Shown here in pieces: positions 62,383-64,000 of a DNA stretch of 64,000 nucleotides. Position numbers and translations under genes: made by a program. Origin of the DNA: a bacterium (GTDB taxonomy: Bacteria; SZUA-79; Acidulodesulfobacterales; Acidulodesulfobacteraceae); assembly GCA_021812245.1 (NCBI GenBank), contig JAKAOK010000005.1, positions 19,662-83,661 on the forward strand, read 5' to 3'. The notes below the pieces were generated by a model, which was not told where the DNA came from, did not search any database, and saw only the letters and a list, made by a program, of their open reading frames with translations. Each line of letters opens with the position of its first letter. Position 1 is the first letter of the stretch.

Positions 62383-63846
62383 CTAAAATATATCCGTAAA
62401 ATTCTTGGATTCTAACAGCGACGAATACAGCTTCATCGCATACATATCCGTCATTCCGCTGATATAGTCCGCGCACATAACTTGAAAACCGGCGTTTTCG
62501 TTTTTATCTTTTCCAAAACCGCCGTAGAATCCGAACTCGTATAATTCCTGAAAATCGTCTGGATAAAGTTTGATATTCCTAATATCGGAAAAAACGGAAA
62601 AAAGATTTCTTATTATATTTTCGGCTTTATACCTGTTTAGAAGTATTTCCCTGTTTTCCATAACGAGCCTGTAAGAAATCTGCTTGAGGGCGCTGATTTC
62701 GAGATTTATACCGTTTTTCCATACAACGCCGTATTTATAGGAATCGTCGTCAAAATCTATCGGAACGTCTAAAATTAAATTGTTTTCTTTGGGCTTTAAT
62801 TTAGATTTTGATTTAAGTTTTGCAATACCGTCACGCCTTTCTTCCAATCCTATGTTTAAAATAAATTTCGAAATATAATTGGAAAAAAATTCTTTCAGGT
62901 CGGTTTTGACTTTAATATGATACATAGTTTCATCGTTTATGCCTCCCTTGTCCCCGCCGGATTTAAATATATTGTTAAGATTACTAAAAAAATTATCTAC
63001 TTCTCTTGCTACTTTAGTTAAATCGTCCGCCGGAAGCCCGTATTCCCTGAGATATTTTTTAACTTTTAAATGCCCGCCTATGTCTATAAGTTTGGACTCT
63101 ACTCCGTCTTCGATGTCGTGGGTGGCGTAAGCGATATCGTCGGCGGCGTTTAATATCTGGCATTCTATGCATCTTGACGATTCAAAAAAGTTCTCTTTTG
63201 CTTTTTTATTTTTCTGGTCGTTTAAAAACCCCGAATGTTTTTTTAAATAATTTATAAAATCTTTTCCGTGAAGTTTCTCGAGAATAAATATATCGTTATC
63301 ATATATAAAATGTTTATTTTTATCGGACAAGGAATAGGGGGTCTTATATTTTAAAATTCCGTCTATAGTCTTAAGCGATGGATTAATTCCGTATATTTTA
63401 TTGTTTTTTGAATCGTAAAATTTTTTTTCGAGAAAATTAAGTATCCTTATATTCTGGGCATTCGCTTCGAATCCGAATTTTCCGCCGGTCGCCTTCTTCA
63501 ATTCTTCGTTTATAATGGATTCGCCGAGATGTCCGAAGGGCGGATGCCCTATGTCGTGCGCCAGAGAAACGGCTTCGACGAGGTCTATGTCTATATTCAA
63601 ACCGTATTTTTTATTTAAAATCGACGTTATTGCTCTTGCTATCTGCGATACTTCGAGGGAATGGGTAAGCCTCGTCCTGTAATAATCCAGCGTGAAAACG
63701 CCGAAAACCTGCGTTTTATTCCTCATTCTTCTGAAAGCGCTGGAATGTATTATTCTGTCCCTGTCGATTTGAAAAGGCGTCCTTACCCCTTTCTCTTTTT
63801 TTTCCTTGCCGGCGTATCCGTAATTGAAAACTCTTTCGTTATTCAT
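62383..63846 (-). CDS. dgt: dGTPase-like HD triphosphohydrolase
   Basis: A 487-residue protein of the Dgt family: FQIDRDRIIHSSAFRRMRNKTQVF, RLTHSLEVSQIARAI, SLAHDIGHPPFGHLGE (HD metal site) and NAADDIAYATHDIEDG. Hydrolyses dNTPs to deoxynucleosides and triphosphate, with dGTP the classic substrate; type I or II cannot be told for certain. Converges with gmhA across an 89-bp gap in which I see no terminator. Confidence 0.92.
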   Translation of the reverse strand: MNNERVFNYGYAGKEKKEKGVRTPFQIDRDRIIHSSAFRRMRNKTQVFGVFTLDYYRTRLTHSLEVSQIARAITSILNKKYGLNIDIDLVEAVSLAHDIGHPPFGHLGESIINEELKKATGGKFGFEANAQNIRILNFLEKKFYDSKNNKIYGINPSLKTIDGILKYKTPYSLSDKNKHFIYDNDIFILEKLHGKDFINYLKKHSGFLNDQKNKKAKENFFESSRCIECQILNAADDIAYATHDIEDGVESKLIDIGGHLKVKKYLREYGLPADDLTKVAREVDNFFSNLNNIFKSGGDKGGINDETMYHIKVKTDLKEFFSNYISKFILNIGLEERRDGIAKLKSKSKLKPKENNLILDVPIDFDDDSYKYGVVWKNGINLEISALKQISYRLVMENREILLNRYKAENIIRNLFSVFSDIRNIKLYPDDFQELYEFGFYGGFGKDKNENAGFQVMCADYISGMTDMYAMKLYSSLLESKNFTDIF

Positions 63847-63940
63847 TAAAATACCTCCCCCCTATCCGCTAACCCCTAATTTGCCGATAGAAACTTAGCT
63901 AAAAACTAAAAAACTCCTTTATTTATCTGTCTTTCAGTGA

Positions 63941-63998
63941 TATAATTATTGCTAATTATATTCACCCATCAGGTGAAAAACAAATAAAAAAGGAGGTT
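63941..63998 (+). promoter_or_regulatory. Upstream region of a plus-strand gene beyond the window
   Basis: TATAAT at 63941-63946 (no good -35), a TTCACC-CATCA-GGTGAA inverted repeat at 63961-63977, and a strong AAGGAGG ribosome-binding site at 63990-63996. The start codon lies just past the last base. An end-like CCCCTAATTTGCCGATAGAA at 63875-63894 resembles one arm of the MITE family. Confidence 0.6.
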
Positions 63999-64000
63999 AA

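Overview
The window is an AT-rich bacterial chromosome segment carrying mostly conserved housekeeping genes in tight operons. Diderm features (BamD, lipoproteins, TatC, SecDF, a type IV pilus secretin, a GmhA-type heptose isomerase) and gene orders such as surE-pcm-rpoS, queA-tgt-yajC-secD-secF-recJ and pgpA-cinA-recA-recX-alaS point to a Gram-negative bacterium of deltaproteobacterial type (Desulfobacterota or close relative). A Cyc2-like cytochrome-porin and many chromosomal palindromes would fit an uncultivated iron/sulfur-cycling lineage, for example the Sva0485/Acidulodesulfobacterales group. That placement is a tentative inference, not something the sequence proves.

Layout. 1-2.6 kb: a REP-associated tyrosine transposase running off the left edge, two tandem DUF4258-DUF2283 pairs resembling toxin-antitoxin modules, and a cluster of related repeats ending in a CTGTCCCC half-palindrome. 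2.6-4.8 kb: a Cyc2-like outer-membrane cytochrome with a good promoter, and a small monoheme cytochrome. 4.8-18.7 kb (minus): apt, a GT39 glycosyltransferase, an APH/P-loop kinase fusion, rpoS-pcm-surE, a MerR regulator, ihfA, rplT-rpmI-infC (infC apparently starting at AUA), bamD, a lipoprotein, alaS and recX. 18.7-27.5 kb (minus): pilT, recA, cinA, pgpA, rodA, mrdA, suhB. 27.6-31.4 kb (minus): a PpiD/SurA-like protein and mreDCB. 32-39.1 kb (minus): a YhaM-like exoribonuclease, a TatD-radical SAM fusion, metG, ricT-like, holB, tmk.

39.5-48.9 kb (plus): queA-tgt-yajC-secDF-recJ followed by pilMNO. 48.9-51.9 kb (minus): tatC, pilQ, pilP and a TusA-like gene, so the pilus assembly operon is split over both strands. 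52.2-53 kb (plus): a membrane protein with two ExxE motifs. 53-55.7 kb (minus): rodZ, a TPR lipoprotein, a PfkB kinase and a 53-residue lipoprotein. 55.9-62.3 kb (plus): purH, purD, an EamA-like protein, tsaC-like, mtnP, purE, gmhA. 62.4-63.85 kb (minus): dgt. The window ends with a ribosome-binding site for a plus-strand gene that lies outside.

Functionally the genes cover cell shape and envelope building (MreBCD, RodA, PBP2, RodZ, BamD, GmhA, SecDF, TatC), type IV pili (PilT, PilMNOPQ), DNA repair (RecA, RecX, RecJ), translation and tRNA modification (InfC, L35, L20, AlaRS, MetRS, QueA, Tgt, TsaC), and purine synthesis and salvage (PurH, PurD, PurE, Apt, MtnP, Dgt).

The most distinctive feature is at least three families of palindromic or inverted-repeat elements. 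One is a MITE-like element with ends resembling CCCAAATCCCGATTTAGAAA, one is a CTGTCCCC palindrome (REP/REPIN type) that sits in frame inside two adjacent genes, and one is a TAAC...GTTA two-hairpin element. Together they fill nearly every long gap and interrupt otherwise conserved operons.
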